Of a DNA stretch of 64,000 nucleotides, positions 52,156 to 59,945 are shown piece after piece. The DNA is from JADHUC01 sp964617665. Lineage in GTDB: Bacteria > Planctomycetota > Planctomycetia > Pirellulales > Pirellulaceae. Position 1 is the stretch's first letter. Each line of letters begins with the position of its first letter. Below the pieces are notes generated by a model. It was given only the letters and a program-made list of their open reading frames with translations, had not been told where the DNA came from and made no database searches. Location of the stretch: positions 16,441 to 80,440 of the forward strand of contig CAZUAH010000004.1 in the NCBI GenBank assembly GCA_964617665.1, given 5' to 3'. Made by a program: the position numbers and the translations under genes.

Positions 52156-53433
52156 TCACGGCGCGTCCCTGGTGGGAATGCAGGCCAAGCAGACGCGAAA
52201 GCCCAAATCCGAGTCACGACCATCGGGCGTGCATGCGTCGCGATACGCCGAACGGCAACTTACGCCATCGCGATACCAACTGCCGCCTCGGCACACGCGG
52301 ATACCGCGCACCTTGCACAAGGGATCAACCGCGTCGTGCAAGTATGTGCCTGTCTTCACCTCATTCACGTGCTCGGCCCATTCCGCACAGTCCAGGCACC
52401 ATTCCCACACGTTCCCATGCATGTCGTACAGGCCCCAGGCGTTTGGCGCGTAGCCTCCCACGTCGCTGGTCTGCTCCAAGTATGGTCCCTCGTTCGCGTA
52501 GCCGTAGGGATAGTTGCCGTCGAAGTTCGCCTGCTCGCTACTGAGGCTGTCACCGAACGCGGCTGCTGTTTTCGTCCCAGCGCGACAGCAATACTCCCAC
52601 TCCGCCTCGGTCGGCAGGCGAAACGCATACCCGTCCGGCACAAGGTCAGACGTCACCGCTGCCTGCGTCAACTTCTCGCAGAACGCCACGGCATCATCCC
52701 AAGATACCTTCTCCACTGGACGCTTCGGACCTCCGAATTCGCTCGGATTGTCGCAAATCATCGCTGCGTACTCCTGCTGCGTAACCGGGTAGACCCCCAG
52801 CCAGAAATCACAGGATAGCGTCACATGATGGCACGGCCCCTCGTCGCCAAGCCGGCCCGCTTCGGTATCCGGCGAGCCCATCAAATAGCTGCCGGCCGTA
52901 ATCGGCGCAAGTACCATGCCAGTTCTGGGTTCCACTATCGCATGATACGCAAAGTAGACGGGTGCCACGCGTCGGAACTCGAAAGGCTCGGCAAGCAACA
53001 AACGATGTAACAGTTGCAGGGCGGCGACAGTTGTCTGGTTATAGATCGAATCGTCGGATCTGCTGGGCAAGGTTTCTTCAGCGAGCACCATGGGGCCACT
53101 GGGATGAAGGCGTAGACTGTGCTTCGGCCAAGCGCCGTTGGCCGGTGGCTGCAGGTAATCCGATCGGCGTTCGAGCAAGTGGCGAAGCATCCACGCCTCC
53201 AGTTCGGAATCCCGGTTTTCTTGGTCCAAAGCGGCATGGAACGCGGCCACGGCAGCGTCGTACTCCTCCAATTTCCACGCAGTCCATCCTTTGAACACCG
53301 CCATTTGGGAACGCAGCCTCTGGCGATCCTTGCCGTAGGCGGCGTCCGCCTCCACGTCTGGCAATTCGGCTAGTCCCGCTTCGCGCCAGACGCGGTCGAT
53401 TCGCAACTTCGACGTAACTTCGGTTCGGCTCAA
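52156..53433 (-). CDS. FGS (SUMF1-like) protein of the VMAP conflict operon, second copy
   Basis: 425 residues from TTG 53433, chosen for GGAGGG 8 bases upstream. Residues 1-170 are helical and TPR-like (WKLEEYDAAVAAFHAAL). Residues ~170-425 are a C-type-lectin-like FGE-sulfatase domain: GSYLMGSPDTE, YAFRLPTEAEWEYCCRAG, WGLYDMHGNVWEWCLD and CRGGSW. The copper site of true FGE needs two cysteines, at +3 and +8 after the GGS. Here +3 is Arg388 and only Cys393 is kept, so formylglycine-generating activity is unlikely and a ligand-sensing role is inferred. It closely resembles the FGS part of the gene at 53747, even to the tail GFRVCLA, so a duplication. Last gene of the operon. Confidence 0.83.
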   Translation of the reverse strand: MSRTEVTSKLRIDRVWREAGLAELPDVEADAAYGKDRQRLRSQMAVFKGWTAWKLEEYDAAVAAFHAALDQENRDSELEAWMLRHLLERRSDYLQPPANGAWPKHSLRLHPSGPMVLAEETLPSRSDDSIYNQTTVAALQLLHRLLLAEPFEFRRVAPVYFAYHAIVEPRTGMVLAPITAGSYLMGSPDTEAGRLGDEGPCHHVTLSCDFWLGVYPVTQQEYAAMICDNPSEFGGPKRPVEKVSWDDAVAFCEKLTQAAVTSDLVPDGYAFRLPTEAEWEYCCRAGTKTAAAFGDSLSSEQANFDGNYPYGYANEGPYLEQTSDVGGYAPNAWGLYDMHGNVWEWCLDCAEWAEHVNEVKTGTYLHDAVDPLCKVRGIRVCRGGSWYRDGVSCRSAYRDACTPDGRDSDLGFRVCLACIPTRDAP

Positions 53434-53746
53434 CTGCCCAGCCCTCCCAGATCAGTTGTCGGTGAATATGACAATTCTATTACGACGCATCTAATCCGAA
53501 ACATCGATGAGGGAATCTGGTCTGCCATCACCGTCGAAACGGAATGTGCATTTGTCTGCCTTGTGTTGCCTTTTCGCGGTAGGTCGGCTCTATTGCCACC
53601 AATCGAAGGCGTTTCCCTCGCATACGATGTTCGAGCCCAACGGGCTAGCCGGAATTCCACCGCGAACGAACCCGCTCGCCGAGCCCGCCTCCTGCCCGAT
53701 GCGTCCCCCCCGCTTCGCTTGGAGGTGTTTCATTCGCAGTTCTCCG
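53434..53746. other. Gap between the two FGS genes
   Basis: 313 bases. ORFs here are antisense shadows or lack family features. It may hold a promoter for the downstream FGS gene; none chosen. Confidence 0.4.
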
Positions 53747-56434
53747 TCACGGCTTACTCCGCATCGGACAACTGGCCAAGCAAACGCGAAAGCCTACGTC
53801 CACGCCGCGAAGGGCGGCCTCGCTGGCGCTGCGAGCCGCGGAACGGCAGAAGTCGCCAGCGTTGCGCCAGCTGCCGCCGCGATATACACGAATAACACCA
53901 TCTGTGCAAACTGGGTCGACCACACCATCCACATACGTGTCCGTTTCTACGCTAACGCCTCTCAAGGTCGCAGCGTCCAGACACCATTCCCAGACGTTTC
54001 CGTGCATATCATACAGGCCCCAGTTGTTTGGCTCTTTGGCACCCACAGGATGCGTTGTTTCTCGGGAATTGCCTGCATACCATGCCACACGCCCCAGCGT
54101 ATCCTCGTCGTCACCACAACTCCACCGTGTCATCGTCCCGGCTCGGCAGGCGTACTCCCATTCGGCCTCGGTCGGCAAGCGAAACGCGTATCGGCCGTAC
54201 CTATGGCTCGTTTTAACACCCCTCTCTGTCAGCCTTTCGCAGTAGGCCACCGCATCGTCCCAGGACACGTTTTCCACCGGGCGATTCGGGCCCCTTATCG
54301 CACTCGGGTTTTCGCCTGTCACCGCTTCGTACTGTCGTTGCGTTACTGGGCAGATTCCGATCCAGAAGTCATATGAAAGCGTCACACGATGTTGCGGGCC
54401 CTCGTCTTCGTACCGTTCCGGCTCGGTATCCGGCGAACCCATTACGAAGCTGCCAGCCGCAATCGGCGCCAACGCCATTCCGGTCGTAGGTTCGACGAAA
54501 TGCTCGCGCACGACAACGCCACTTGGTATGAGATCCGGCACACGCAGCAACCCGCGGTAGAAACGTAACTGTTCTTCCAGAAGCGGCTTGGCATCTTGCC
54601 AGTTCTTGGACGCTGCAGCCTCGTATGCGTCATCCAAGATTCGAAGCGCCGTAGCTAAGTCGCCGGCGCTGCGAGCCGCTTCGACCTGACCTAACGCTAC
54701 GTTCAACTCGGTCAAGAAGCGAGGTTGCCCTTGGCTCGTGAGTAAGTCCGCGTACATGCCACCCAAGCGGCGAAAAATGACCCGGGCGGCAACCTGTACA
54801 ACCTCGTGCACGCGGTACAGTTCATCTCCAATGGCATGTTCCGGGTTGCGCAGCATGGCGACGAAGCCGTCGAAACGTCCCGCATCCGGAGGCAGTGCTT
54901 CATGCTCGATGTAGAAGCCGATCGTGTCAAAGACATCTCTGATCCGCGAACGGGGTAACTCGGCAACCAGGCAGGCGCGCATGTCCTCGTCCGGGAAGCA
55001 GTACATCACCTGATCCGGTTCCGGAGCATCGATGTTCGGCACAACCTGGAGTAGCGGGCTGAGCATCACCTCGGCGTCATAGGAGCAGTCGTCAGGCTCC
55101 ACGCCGACGCGCCCCTTTGGAAGCACCTCGGTACGAAGCAGACGCACGATGGGCAGGTTGATGACCGGCGACGCAGCCACCAATCTGGCCAACTCGACCG
55201 CCTCAGGGCGCGCCTGGCGTTTGAACATCGCCAGCCGCTCACGGGATGCAAAACGCTTGCCCCCGTGGTCGACGGGCTGTGGCGGCGAATTGGCTACCGA
55301 AAACAGACGCCCCGGGAAGCTGCGGCGGCGGAGCGCCATAAACCGCGTCCACGCGTACATGTGGCCCGGGTCGGGAGCCACGATCGGCATCGGGACGTAT
55401 CGGTCGAGCGTCGGGTCCACGCCAGTTCGAGTCGGCGACGAAGCACGAAACGAAGCGTTCGGGGAGGCGACCTGATCCATGTGAAGATTGACACGTTCAG
55501 CCCTTTCCAACGATGTTCTAGGCCAGAAATGCTGCGGCAGTGGATTGACGACCACCACATGGGCACGCTGCGCCCACCCCTCCAATTCAGCCAGGCAATC
55601 GCCTCGAGACCATCGTTGTGCCGTGCAGTCGGAAAACAGAAAAACGACGTCACGCGCCGCGAATTCGATTTCGCTGGCTTGGTCGGCAGTATCTTCCCTT
55701 GGTTCATTCCGGGCAACTCCAGAGTGCAGAGGCGAGTATGACGCACATGCGCGTCCGTCATCGATTTCGATCGACCAGAGCAATGCCCGGCAGCGCCGAA
55801 AGGCCGCACTGGCCTCCAGCACACCGAAGAACTCGCAGGCCATATTCCGCCAAAGGTCCATTGTGGGCGACTGGTCGACCAAGAGTGTCAGGTTGAGTGC
55901 CCGCTCGTAGCCAGCCGAGAAAACGGGCTCGGGAATCTCCTCGTCGCAGAAGCGTCTAAGCGTAGCATCGAGATTGAGCTCCCTGCATCTGACGCTGGTA
56001 TGCAGACGTCGCAGCAATTTGAGCTGTCGAGCAAATCGATCGCGTTCCGGAAGACTCGGCGGCGACGGGACATGAATCGCCGGGCCAGGCGGGGCTTGGG
56101 CTGTTCCGCGCCTATCCGGTACCACGGCCTGGAGCTCATCCGATTCGGCCGCGTCAAGCGTGATTCGTAGCGGCTTGATGCCCAGCGGAGGCGGCTCGGC
56201 CGGGACGCGTGGCGGTGGTTGCAGTTTTGGTGGAGTTTCGACTAGCGGGGCAACTACAGGCGTTTCTGCGTCTTCCTGATCAGACATTCTCGGTTCTGGT
56301 AGATCTTCCTCGGCTCGCTCGCGTTCGGCGGGCCGCCGACAGGCGAGCCACAATGCATCGGCGAGGCAGGGGAAGCGGTTCAGGATGCCGCCTTGCTCCA
56401 AAACGCCGATCAATTTCCTATAGGCGTCATTCAT
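53747..56434 (-). CDS. SAV_2336-like/vWA protein fused to an FGS domain
   Basis: 895 residues. The N-terminal ~35 residues (LADALWLACRRP) and the following region resemble the SAV_2336 N-terminal domain. Residues ~178-330 form a vWA-like fold with a MIDAS motif D187-x-S189-x-T191 (LLVDQSPTM) and FLFSDCTA as the second metal strand. Residues ~340-640 are helical. Residues 646-895 are an FGS domain (GSFVMGSPDTE, YAFRLPTEAEWEYACRAG, WGLYDMHGNVWEWCLD, YRGGSW). The cysteine at GGS+3 is Asn858 and only Cys863 remains, so it is probably not an active FGE. ATG at 56434 is 41 bases from the MoxR gene. vWA plus MoxR is a well-known chaperone pairing. Start is clear; function is inferred from context. 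Confidence 0.83.
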   Translation of the reverse strand: MNDAYRKLIGVLEQGGILNRFPCLADALWLACRRPAERERAEEDLPEPRMSDQEDAETPVVAPLVETPPKLQPPPRVPAEPPPLGIKPLRITLDAAESDELQAVVPDRRGTAQAPPGPAIHVPSPPSLPERDRFARQLKLLRRLHTSVRCRELNLDATLRRFCDEEIPEPVFSAGYERALNLTLLVDQSPTMDLWRNMACEFFGVLEASAAFRRCRALLWSIEIDDGRACASYSPLHSGVARNEPREDTADQASEIEFAARDVVFLFSDCTAQRWSRGDCLAELEGWAQRAHVVVVNPLPQHFWPRTSLERAERVNLHMDQVASPNASFRASSPTRTGVDPTLDRYVPMPIVAPDPGHMYAWTRFMALRRRSFPGRLFSVANSPPQPVDHGGKRFASRERLAMFKRQARPEAVELARLVAASPVINLPIVRLLRTEVLPKGRVGVEPDDCSYDAEVMLSPLLQVVPNIDAPEPDQVMYCFPDEDMRACLVAELPRSRIRDVFDTIGFYIEHEALPPDAGRFDGFVAMLRNPEHAIGDELYRVHEVVQVAARVIFRRLGGMYADLLTSQGQPRFLTELNVALGQVEAARSAGDLATALRILDDAYEAAASKNWQDAKPLLEEQLRFYRGLLRVPDLIPSGVVVREHFVEPTTGMALAPIAAGSFVMGSPDTEPERYEDEGPQHRVTLSYDFWIGICPVTQRQYEAVTGENPSAIRGPNRPVENVSWDDAVAYCERLTERGVKTSHRYGRYAFRLPTEAEWEYACRAGTMTRWSCGDDEDTLGRVAWYAGNSRETTHPVGAKEPNNWGLYDMHGNVWEWCLDAATLRGVSVETDTYVDGVVDPVCTDGVIRVYRGGSWRNAGDFCRSAARSASEAALRGVDVGFRVCLASCPMRSKP

Positions 56435-56475
56435 GCTTGAAAGCGTTCTTCAACCGGAATGGTATCTTCGGAAGA

Positions 56476-57507
56476 CTACTGCAGATGCCGCAGGATCAAC
56501 TCAATCACGTCGTGCTTGGCATCGAAATCGAAGGAGTTGGCCAGATACAGCGCACTGAGTAACTGATCGTTTGCCAGGGCTTCGTTATCCCGCCGTTTTT
56601 CGAGGAAGCGGTCGATCACCTCGCCAAGCCTTTCCGGATCCAGGCAAATCGCGTCTTCATCCTCTGACTCGAAATGTCCACGGGCGATCTGTTCCAGTGG
56701 GTCGGGTTCCATGATTCGGTCGATTCTGTGGCGAATGCAGCGTCGAGAGAAGGCGCGAGAGAACTCGCGCTCGCCGTTACTAGTAATGATCACTATCGGG
56801 AACTCTCGACAAGGAACCTTGCCCTTCTCGATCGGTACCTTCTCATCTTCCGCGGGAGCTTTGTCCTGAGTCAATCCTCGATACGCCGTGCGAATCTCCA
56901 GCGGTTCGTCGCGGTCGAGCCGTTCCAGTTCCGGAATTACGTAGAAGCCTTCCTCGAACGCGTGAAGCAAGTCGTTGGGTAGATCGATGTCACTCTTGTC
57001 CAACTCGTCGATCAGCAGAATCCGTGGGCGGTGATCGGCTGCATCGTTGCGCGGTGCCAAGGCTGTACCAAGCGGCCCCAGTGTTAGGTACCGCTCGATC
57101 TGCTCGTGCTGACGAGACTTCGACTTTGGGTCGGTCTTGCTGAGGTTCGCATCGCGCAGCCGGGCGATCGCGTCGTATCGATACAGCCCTTCTTCCAGCG
57201 TCGTCTTAGAGTTGATGGGCCAGTAGAGAACTTCGCCGAGTCGCAGACGCCACGCGACCGAGAAGGCCAGCGACGACTTTCCCGATCCCGGATCACCGGT
57301 CAGAAGAAGCGGACGCCGCAGGTGTATCGAAGCATTTACGGCGTCTACTTCCTTGTCGGTGGGCTGATACGTTTGCCCACGACGCACTTGAAGTCCTGCC
57401 GATTTCTCACCCGAATCCTGGAACTTGCGCCAGGGCGGTGCCTCCAGTCGCTCCTTGAATGGGTTCTCGGGCGGCCGGTCCGCAGTGTAGATCTGCCAGT
57501 CGTTCAC
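56476..57507 (-). CDS. MoxR-type AAA+ ATPase
   Basis: 343 residues from GTG 57507 (GAGGA 7 bases upstream). Walker A GDPGSGKSS at 71-79, Walker B ILLIDELD at 163-170, sensor 1 IITSNGEREFS and arginine-rich FSRRCIRHRI. These are AAA+ features, and the MoxR assignment is by the short form and the vWA partner next door. MoxR proteins act with vWA proteins to remodel or assemble a target complex. Gap of 17 bases to the trypsin-VMAP gene and 41 to the vWA-FGS gene, so one operon. Possible Mg2+/ATP-dependent activation of the conflict complex. Confidence 0.88.
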   Translation of the reverse strand: MNDWQIYTADRPPENPFKERLEAPPWRKFQDSGEKSAGLQVRRGQTYQPTDKEVDAVNASIHLRRPLLLTGDPGSGKSSLAFSVAWRLRLGEVLYWPINSKTTLEEGLYRYDAIARLRDANLSKTDPKSKSRQHEQIERYLTLGPLGTALAPRNDAADHRPRILLIDELDKSDIDLPNDLLHAFEEGFYVIPELERLDRDEPLEIRTAYRGLTQDKAPAEDEKVPIEKGKVPCREFPIVIITSNGEREFSRAFSRRCIRHRIDRIMEPDPLEQIARGHFESEDEDAICLDPERLGEVIDRFLEKRRDNEALANDQLLSALYLANSFDFDAKHDVIELILRHLQ

Positions 57508-57524
57508 GACGGATTCCTCGTCAC

Positions 57525-59444
57525 TTAAGGGTTTTCGTTGTGCATCGGTTCCAATTCGGCTGTATTGAAATCGCAGCCGTATTCGGGCAAGTCAATAATT
57601 GCTGCGATTTGCGAGGCGCTCGCGGCGCCGGAGGCGGCTTTCTGCTGCAAGTCGTGTGGAAATCGGCGCAGGCAAGTGGAATTCCCTAACAATCTGTTCA
57701 ACGTCGCGGCCGACCCCGACGAACGGCTAACCAGCACGATGGGTACGGACGAGCGAAGGGCACTGGATAGATTGCGCCGGGCGGTATCAGCAGATCGAAA
57801 CAGGGCACATATCACCGATGATGCGTCCCGCAAACAACTGATCACGAATGGAGCGTTCTCGTTCTTCACGACAACGAAATCGTAGTTGGTGTTTCCGCTC
57901 TCGCTGAGTTGTTTCAATGTCTTAGCGGGCGTGGCAAGCTTGATCGCACCAGATCTTTCCTCTAAGCGAACGGCCAATTGCTTTCGCCCCGATTCACTAT
58001 TCAATCGGTCGTCGATGTGGTAGGACGCGGCGGCCCAGGCATTCAAATTGCCCTCGTTCCCGTCATCCAGCCGAATCGGCACGCTATCGACGCCGGCCAT
58101 CATGGCATCCTCAGCCTGGGGCCGCGGCACGAAGAACTGGACGCGATTCGGAAGACCCCCGCAGAACTTCGTGAACCACTCCGAAATACTCCCTTGCAGA
58201 TCGGCGATCAGCCGAGCCGTCGAGGTTTCCAATGCAAAGCCGCCCAGAAAGAACAAGCGAGACTTCTCGACTGCCGAAACGCACCGGCATACACCATCGT
58301 TGCACTGTTCCGGGCAGGGCTCGGAGTCGTACTTCCACAGATAGGGCAACACGCGCAGCCGCACCTCGGCACCGCCCGCTTCCTCGATCCCATCCACATC
58401 CCGAACGATGCGAAGGACTAAGGCCTCCTGCGGCTCGGCAGGCCGTTCCCGCGTTCTCGTGCCAGGCAGCGTGGAAGGCTCATAGTCCCCTGCTGTTACA
58501 GCTTGACGCAACTGTTGGGGCGTCTCGGGATCATTGGGCTGATCGGACAGCTCAAGTGCGTCTGCTACGCGCTGCAGATACACGCCGAGCGGGTGGTAGC
58601 GCTGATCTTCGAGTTCCACACAATCGTGGTTTCTCAACCGGCATAGACAGTCAGAGAAATCACGGGCCCCGTCACGACTCGGCCAAGAAGGCAAATCGTT
58701 GTAGGCAATATCGAACACGTTCCGCGCGATCTCCGAGGGAACTTGGGCATTCAGTTGCAGTAGGTGTCGAATCGGTTCAGGCGTTTCTGAGACGCCAGCG
58801 ATCTGCCGACGTAGAACATCGGGCATCTGAGGCCAGATTCCCTCCAACTCGCCGATCCGAACGGCAGTGCCCACCTTGAAACGATCGCGTTCGACAGCAA
58901 GTCGTCTTGCGTCGACGACAGCGCGGACAGATCCATCGACCACTAGAGGCGAGCCGCTATAGCCTTTTTCGATCTGATCGGGTTCTATTCCCTCGTCCAA
59001 CTCGACTGTCACCTGTACCTTCGCTGGCGCGGGCATGCCGTAATGTGGAACGGGAACGATGAACTTAGTGACTTGAGCGTGCAATGGAGTCAGATCGTGA
59101 GTGCTTTCGGTACGGCAGTACCCACGAACTTCGCCTGACATGTACTGGGAAACCGTGGGATCAGCAGGCATTGCCTGGACTCTGTTCGCCGGCAGAACGA
59201 CTTTGATAACAGCAAGATCTGTATCATGTTTGCGTCCCTTTGATACCAACTCAGCACGGCAGCCTCCCACCGTCATTCTCCGCTCACCGATATCGGTAAC
59301 CACGTGAGAACAAGTGACCAGGAATGCCGTGCAGGTGCCAGCTTCATCAGCGGCCCTGGTATGCACGACGACCCCAGTGCCATACCTTTCGGCATCGTCT
59401 CCATGGATAATCGGCCAGACCGAAATGCGTTCGTTGGACGCCAT
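57525..59444 (-). CDS. Trypsin-like protease fused to a VMAP-type C-terminal domain
   Basis: 639 residues from ATG 59444, one base after the stop of the trypco1 gene (a TTG at 59453 overlaps it and is the alternative). Residues 1-205 are a trypsin-like protease with an intact triad: His47 (TCSHVVTD), Asp76 (DTDLAVIK) and Ser163 (GYSGSP). No signal peptide, so it is cytoplasmic. Residues ~210-290 are a helical segment of the effector-associated kind (RHLLQLNAQVPSEIARNVFDI). Residues ~345-620 resemble the VMAP C-terminal domain (LRVLPYLWKYD, WFTKFCGGLPNRVQFFVPRP, IVLVSRS). VMAP is the partner of vWA and MoxR in the ternary conflict systems. Proteolytic activation of or by partners is inference. 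Confidence 0.85.
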   Translation of the reverse strand: MASNERISVWPIIHGDDAERYGTGVVVHTRAADEAGTCTAFLVTCSHVVTDIGERRMTVGGCRAELVSKGRKHDTDLAVIKVVLPANRVQAMPADPTVSQYMSGEVRGYCRTESTHDLTPLHAQVTKFIVPVPHYGMPAPAKVQVTVELDEGIEPDQIEKGYSGSPLVVDGSVRAVVDARRLAVERDRFKVGTAVRIGELEGIWPQMPDVLRRQIAGVSETPEPIRHLLQLNAQVPSEIARNVFDIAYNDLPSWPSRDGARDFSDCLCRLRNHDCVELEDQRYHPLGVYLQRVADALELSDQPNDPETPQQLRQAVTAGDYEPSTLPGTRTRERPAEPQEALVLRIVRDVDGIEEAGGAEVRLRVLPYLWKYDSEPCPEQCNDGVCRCVSAVEKSRLFFLGGFALETSTARLIADLQGSISEWFTKFCGGLPNRVQFFVPRPQAEDAMMAGVDSVPIRLDDGNEGNLNAWAAASYHIDDRLNSESGRKQLAVRLEERSGAIKLATPAKTLKQLSESGNTNYDFVVVKNENAPFVISCLRDASSVICALFRSADTARRNLSSALRSSVPIVLVSRSSGSAATLNRLLGNSTCLRRFPHDLQQKAASGAASASQIAAIIDLPEYGCDFNTAELEPMHNENP

Positions 59445-59445
59445 C

Positions 59446-59751
59446 CTATGCAACCGGTTTCTTCAGAGTAGCGGTTACGGAAACGCTCGCGCCCGCTTTC
59501 GCCTGGGCGATGTATAGGCTGCCTCCCGCCTCGAAGTTCAGTCCAAATTGGATCTGGACTTGTTCGATGTCGACGCCCTGTACCTGCTCTTTCCAGAAGT
59601 CCTTCATGGTGTCGCAGGCCTTGGCGAGCAAGGGGCCGATCTGGTCCAATCCCTTCTCGACCTTCTTGGCTGTGCCAGCCGCGCATTTCTCGTACCCTTG
59701 GGTCTCAACCTCAATCAGGATCCCATCGCTTGTTTCGATTAGTCTACCCAT
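59446..59751 (-). CDS. Trypco1 (CU044_2847-like) protein, first gene of the operon
   Basis: 101 residues from ATG 59751 (GAGGGG 7 bases upstream; another ATG lies two codons before). The fold is that of the trypsin-co-occurring domain 1/CU044_2847 family: GILIEVETQG, CDTMKDFWKEQVQGVD, VQIQFGLNFEAGGS and SVSVTATLKKP. Found next to trypsin-VMAP genes in conflict systems. Small, soluble. Stop TAG is followed one base later by the ATG of the trypsin-VMAP gene, which implies translational coupling. Likely a partner or substrate of the protease. Confidence 0.85.
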   Translation of the reverse strand: MGRLIETSDGILIEVETQGYEKCAAGTAKKVEKGLDQIGPLLAKACDTMKDFWKEQVQGVDIEQVQIQFGLNFEAGGSLYIAQAKAGASVSVTATLKKPVA

Positions 59752-59849
59752 TCGCATGCCCCTCTTTCCTGACGTTGCTGCATTCTCAGCGCCCATTACT
59801 CCGATACTGACCTACCGACGCAACCGCACAGCGAAACCATGTTTGGGTT

Positions 59850-59878
59850 AGTATATCGCCCCACAAAAGGCCAATCAA
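59850..59878 (-). promoter_or_regulatory. Candidate promoter of the VMAP conflict operon
   Basis: On the minus strand TTGATT (59878-59873) is followed after 17 bases by TATACT (59855-59850). It lies 99 bases upstream of the trypco1 ATG at 59751. The gap between the operon and the next gene (59752-59945) holds no ORF. Confidence 0.55.
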
Positions 59879-59945
59879 CACAAGGAAAGAAATGGAAGCG
59901 CAGGGAGCCGAGTTTGTCTCGGGTCCGTTTGACGCAGACGACGAT

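Noticed and set aside
53507..54376. 289-codon open frame antisense to the vWA-FGS gene
   Set aside because: Shadow of a strongly biased gene on the other strand; no recognisable domain or ribosome site.
52156..56434. FGS genes as maturases for the sulfatase at the window start
   Set aside because: Each lacks one copper cysteine, is 50 kb away and sits in a conflict operon.
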